This document shows positions 7,736 through 10,853 of a stretch of 10,853 bases of DNA, piece by piece (position 1 is the stretch's first letter; each line of letters starts with the position of its first letter). This DNA comes from Fragilaria radians. Its lineage: Eukaryota > Bacillariophyta > Fragilariophyceae > Fragilariales > Fragilariaceae. The stretch covers positions 107,517 through 118,369 of the forward strand of contig CAAAJI010000155.1 of assembly GCA_900642245.1 (NCBI GenBank), in the 5' to 3' direction. The translations under genes were made by a program, and so were the position numbers. The notes beneath the pieces are model-generated. The model was not told where the DNA came from and ran no database searches. It saw only the letters and a list, made by a program, of their open reading frames with translations.

Positions 7736-8014
7736 CCAGTAACTTTAGAAACATCTTTTAATGACTCCATTCAAAAATATATATTTGAACAAGAAAATAC
7801 CAATATCATTTTTGATCGCTCTGAACTGATACTTCCAATTTCAAAGTTATACTATCCACTACTATATCTCAACAATCTTACATGGACTTTCCTATTTCAT
7901 TCATATACTTTAGATGAAATGAATTATTATAAAGGGTTCATTATATTCAATGAGTTGAAAATGACACGTTTGAAGTACACTATCAATGTGGAGGCAAGTA
8001 AAAGTGAGTATTGA
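7736..8014 (+). other. Unrecognised open frame without a clear start
   Basis: The frame is open for 92 codons between a TAA at 7733-7735 and a TGA at 8012-8014, long for sequence this AT-rich. Translation begins PVTLETSFNDSIQKYIF, continues NTNIIFDRSELILPISKLYY and ends FIIFNELKMTRLKYTINVEA. It has no ATG in its first two-thirds, and its 3' third overlaps the proposed 5' LTR. It may be a leftover exon or transposon piece, or chance. No family was recognised. Confidence 0.2.
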
Positions 8015-8203
8015 CAAAGGAAGTACATGATTGCATATTAGCGGCGATAACCTAGAACTGGAAATATCCAATTAATGTAAACTATACATTACAGTTAATA
8101 TACACAGGACTTTGTAACGCTTCTGAACAAAAGCTTCCGGGTCGTTTACTTAGTTATAAAAAATTCTTATTGAAGGTTTAGCCTTGTTTGAGAATTAGTT
8201 ACA
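7905..8203 (+). repeat. Probable decayed 5' LTR of the plus-strand copia element
   Basis: Short blocks match the region after the coding remnants in the same order: TATTA..GGGTT at 7925 and 9417; TTGAA-N-AT-N-N-CAC at 7955 and 9444; then ATTAGC-N-G-N-GATAAC from 8037 and 9537, spaced exactly 1,500 bp. Over 43 ungapped positions from 8041/9541 I count 28 matches. The boundaries are approximate; the right end is set by the possible primer-binding site. Identity is low, so the insertion would be old. Confidence 0.35.
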
Positions 8204-8210
8204 TCAGAGC
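8199..8210 (+). other. Possible primer-binding site (initiator tRNA-Met type)
   Basis: TTACATCAGAGC matches 9 of 12 positions, including the last 8, of the TGGTATCAGAGC site typical of copia elements primed by initiator tRNA-Met. It sits just upstream of the gag remnant and just after the proposed LTR, which is where a primer-binding site belongs. A short match like this could be chance. Confidence 0.3.
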
Positions 8211-8220
8211 AATCAAAGGA

Positions 8221-8840
8221 TTGAAATTCACTCAAATGACGGACGACTGGTCGTTGTAGAATGATGAGCTCTTGGCCAGGGCAATAAGATTGAGTATTAT
8301 GGATATCCTACTTTGTAAACTCATAATTCCAAAGAATTTGGTGAATTCAACAAGACTATAGATAAAGGAAATAAATGATGCAGATATTTGATTCAAATGA
8401 ACTAGCATTTGTTGAATTGATACTGTCTATTGACTTTACAGCTAGTAGTGTCACCGTGACAATCAGCATTGTTAACGGCTTGATTTGGGAAAGAATGAAG
8501 AATAAATGTGAGCGAACCTCTCTTCCTTCCCTTGTGAAAAGAGAAAGGGTGTTCAGACAGACAGAGAGCTTTAAGCAAGGATGAAGACTCGGATATTTGG
8601 ATTACCACCCTTGTAGAATTCAGAATGAAGTTAGAAGACGTGCGTTTATAAAGGACAGATGATCAGTTTATATTGCATTGCTTTTCAATCTGTCTAGTAA
8701 TTATGAAGTACAAATGTGCATTTAGAGAAGAAAACATGGAAGTAAAGAGATTCTACACGATATTGATGAACTACATGAAGATTTGCTTCTGCAATGTGTT
8801 GATTTGAACGCTGTGGAGAATATATCTTGAAGGTAATATC
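8221..8840 (+). pseudogene. gag (fragment): Ty1/copia-type Gag remnant (plus strand)
   Basis: This is a second Gag copy, opposite in strand to the one at the left edge. NDELLARAIRLSIMDILL (from about 8261) corresponds to the EKLLAKAK...KDILLG block of the left copy. Then 8375-8584 is open for 69 codons with NELAFVELILSIDFTA, ISIVNG, WERMKNKCERTSLPSLVKRE and RVFRQ. About 15 codons seem to be missing between IVNG and WERMKNK, where the copy at 10.5 kb has NKNYIEGNAEW. After the stop at 8582 the homology moves one frame to DEDSDIWITTLVEFRMKLED (from 8580), then TDDQFILH near 8655 and, shifted again, DIDELHEDL near 8760. At least three frameshifts and several stops make it non-functional. No zinc knuckle was found after it. 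Confidence 0.8.
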
Positions 8841-8994
8841 TTAGGCATACAATTGGAAATCGCTCGAAAGCCTTGATATGTACAAAGACTCTGCAATTTA
8901 AAAGTTTGTAAACAGAAACTAAAATTGGGTCCTAACCAAGAATCCAGGAGAGAAGCTTTATCTTAGTATTTCTCAAGTTAAAGGCCAAATAATT

Positions 8995-9115
8995 GGAGAA
9001 TCGAAGTTGTGGGCATTGATTCTTGATGACCACATAGGTATTGTTGGAGGTACTTCCTGAATACAAGAGCCTCCTTGAAAGATAAGTCGATGATTGCCCC
9101 ACTACTGGGGCCGGT
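8995..9115 (+). pseudogene. int (fragment): Copia integrase-core scrap
   Basis: ESKLWALILDDHIG (from about 8998) looks like the start of the integrase core, where a conserved aspartate pair follows S-K-F-W-A-L-type sequence. After a one-base shift it continues as CWRYFLNTRASLKDK and SMIAPLL. Only about 40 residues survive. The zinc-knuckle and protease regions that should separate it from gag are absent, so the element has lost internal sequence. The call rests on order and motif similarity; integrase residues further downstream cannot be found. Confidence 0.55.
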
Positions 9116-9179
9116 GAATACATCAATGACGTGGTTAGTGCGTTAATAAGGCACATTTTTGGAATGAAGGTTGAGGATT

Positions 9180-9395
9180 ACCTCAATGATTACCTGAGTG
9201 GCAAGAAAGTTCAGCAGAGAAATCAAGAAGTGGCTAGGATCATGCATCTTCATCTTTATTGATAGCTTGGAAAAGAAAAAAATTGGTGATGAAATCAGTG
9301 AAATGAACGTATGCACCACCCTTGGATAACTTTGTTTCAAGTTTTTAGACCTTTGTAAAAATGGTAGGGCTGGCTCATATGCAAGCAAGATATAA
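9180..9395 (+). pseudogene. Possible RNase H C-terminal tail of the deleted copia element
   Basis: Between the integrase scrap and the proposed 3' LTR, frames read QEVARIMHLHLY, then FIDSLEKKKIGDEISE, then APPLDNFVSSF. This order loosely fits the tail of copia RNase H (a His-rich strand, a D-S-x-E segment, then a P-L-x-x-x-F stretch). The match is weak and frames change twice. The location just before the putative LTR is the better argument. Confidence 0.3.
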
Positions 9396-9401
9396 ATTAG
9401 G

Positions 9402-9690
9402 TGTTGAAATATGTACTATTAGGGGTTAGAAAGAATAATCTAATTGAATATTGCACCTCTAGTGACCTATAATGACATCCCAAGAGTAATCAAGTTTGTC
9501 ATAGATAACTAGGTATTTTGCTTTGTTTAATTGACAATTAGCAGTGATAACTCGGACTATGAAGTTGCCAAATAATTTAAATTTGACGCTGCTCCTCATT
9601 GTTTTTCAAATCATTATCATGATTGTGCTCTATGCGAGAAATGAGAAAGAAAATTATGTCAAATTTTAAGGAAATTATGAAAAGCTACTC
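9402..9690 (+). repeat. Probable decayed 3' LTR of the plus-strand copia element
   Basis: It starts TGTTGAAATATGTACTATTA, a copia-like LTR beginning with TG, directly after the coding remnants. It shares ordered blocks with 7905-8085 at an offset of about 1,490-1,500 bp (see the 5' LTR entry). The right end is not defined, and target-site duplications could not be identified. Confidence 0.35.
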
Positions 9691-10081
9691 CTGTCTTTAA
9701 TGACTAATTTTTCATTATGATACTATTTTTTTAGATCAGTCTGTTATTTATTATCTCCCGGCTATGCCGGCACGCCAAACACCATTTGACTGCTCTTCAT
9801 ACAGAGTTAAGCACTTTAATTATGTAAAAGTTTGTGAAGCACATGTTATTCATTATCACTTAAATTTTATAGACCTCTGATTTTTCTAAAGTTTGCAAAT
9901 TAAAAAAACAAGAAATATTATCATTGTCATTTGTTGTTGTTTTTTGATGTGCAAATATATCTGATATCTTTATCATGTATATTAATTAGTATATACTAGC
10001 AACTCTGGACGTCTCCAATTATTGATAAGAAATAACATCTCTCGAATTAATCTCTTTTATAGATCGATTCGGAGTGCTTAA
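9691..10081. other. Non-coding AT-rich spacer with one hairpin
   Basis: No gene was seen. CCGGC-TAT-GCCGG at 9758-9770 is a tight 5-bp hairpin followed by ACGCCAAACACCATTT, similar to the hairpin neighbourhood at 4218-4255. The rest is AT-rich with no supported feature. Confidence 0.45.
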
Positions 10082-10693
10082 CTATAATCTTAAATTAACA
10101 TCTTCCAGAATTGTAGAATATAGTACAGGTTGCAGTTCTTGTTTGTTGATTGATTGTATATTTCCTTTGCTCTCACTGTTTAACTCAGATTGGATCGACT
10201 GTCTGTCTATATTAAATTCTTTAAGTAGTCTATCAATTTTCTCTGAACGTAGCACTTATAATTCATAATCACTTGTCAGATTCTTAAGTACATGGATCAT
10301 AAACTGATCACATGTCATTGCTGATCCTATTTAAGCAAACGTGATCGGGAGTGGCAATCAACATGCCATTTGACCTGAATTTTACCGGAAGAGCTCTGCC
10401 TGAATATCCTTTATGTTTTCACTAAGAAAGGAGCTGATGATGTCTTATACTTATTCTTAAACCTTTTCCAATCCATTCTGCATTTCCTTCTATATAATTC
10501 TTGTTCTTCCAGCCTTTTCCCTTATTGAACGCCACTTTTATAACTACAAGTCTTTACGTCAAACGATAGTATTGATTCTGTGTATAATACTTCACATAAA
10601 TTAAAGATCTTTATTAAAATAATATTCCTTTCTATATATGGTTTCAACTTTAATCAGAAAGTCTTGCAGCCAGCACAAACTTGACTCAGCCAT
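10082..10693 (-). pseudogene. gag (fragment): Ty1/copia-type Gag remnant (minus strand, right edge)
   Basis: This is a third Gag copy. Reading down the minus strand: EVLYTESILSFDVKT (10593-10550) matches the E-x-I-L-S-I-D block of the other copies. VAFNKGKGWKNKNYIEGNAE follows, then after a frameshift WKRFKNKYKTSSAPFLVKT (from 10473) and RIFRQSSSGK (to about 10381). A second shift leads to DQFMIHVLKNLTSDYEL (10309-10259), one in-frame stop, then SEKIDRLLKEFNID and an open run to a stop at 10084-10082. The last 40 codons are Gln/Asn/Ser-rich with no zinc knuckle. A possible original start is the ATG at 10693-10691 (MAESSLCWLQDF), but homology between it and 10593 is faint. It keeps the N-K-N-Y-I-E-G-N-A segment that the plus-strand copy has lost. 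Confidence 0.8.
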
Positions 10694-10853
10694 TCACTTA
10701 ATCGATTCGCGAACGACATTACACAAATCAGGTCCAGGTAGTTAAAGCAGCATACTATTATCCAACCTTTATCTCAATGGATCTGGACTTTTTATTTCCC
10801 CCTAGTCAATTGAATGGATAATGTTGCATCAGGGAGTTCCTGGAATACAATAA
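10694..10853. other. Right-edge sequence upstream of the gag remnant
   Basis: This would be the leader or 5' LTR side of the minus-strand element. No primer-binding site, LTR end or open frame of note was recognised in these 160 bases, and the element probably continues beyond the window. Confidence 0.3.

Noticed and set aside
8402..8608. 68-codon minus-strand frame
   Set aside because: It is the shadow of the plus-strand Gag remnant, whose motifs are clear.
9143..9388. 81-codon minus-strand frame
   Set aside because: It lies antisense to the plus-strand copia remnant, shows no motif and is probably a chance frame.
1..10853. A multi-gene defence, secretion or biosynthetic system
   Set aside because: Only one well-preserved gene is present; everything else recognisable is decayed retrotransposon. 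Nothing supports a novel system.

Overview
The window looks like nuclear DNA of a eukaryotic microalga, most probably a diatom. This is inferred from three things: AT-rich non-coding DNA with no bacterial operon structure; a secreted protein built of Pro-Thr repeats with a Lys-Ser-Pro-Thr tail, a style common in diatom cell-surface proteins; and several decayed Ty1/copia fragments whose Gag and RT/RNase H motifs resemble diatom copia elements. Everything here was read by eye, with no database search.

Only one gene stands out as well preserved. A minus-strand gene starting at 7159 encodes a signal peptide followed by a roughly 640-residue acidic (E-P-T-A)n repeat domain. The annotated frame stops at 4901. 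The repeat continues in another frame to 4449, ending in a basic K-S-P-T tail. Comparison with a sister module inside the same gene places a one-base deletion at about 4955-4966. The repeat array contains a recent 180-bp tandem duplication and a perfect 36-bp duplication. A TATA-like box and a cluster of three identical 9-mers lie upstream.

The flanks are a graveyard of copia-type LTR retrotransposons. The pieces are a Gag piece at 1-477 (minus), an RT-RNase H piece at about 2900-3840 (minus), and a Gag piece at about 10082-10693 (minus). On the plus strand, about 7905-9690 holds what looks like an internally deleted element: 5' LTR, primer-binding site, gag, integrase scrap, RNase H tail, 3' LTR. 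All are broken by stops and frameshifts. Layout: 1-500 gag; 500-2300 no recognisable gene; 2298-2744 an unrecognised reading frame with one internal stop; 2900-3840 RT/RNase H; 3841-4448 non-coding with hairpins; 4449-7159 the PT-repeat gene; 7160-7735 its upstream region; 7736-8014 an unexplained open frame; 7905-9690 the deleted copia element; 9690-10081 non-coding; 10082-10853 gag.

I found no genes acting together as a pathway, and no evidence of a defence or other novel multi-gene system. The most interesting material is how the repeat protein gene is evolving.
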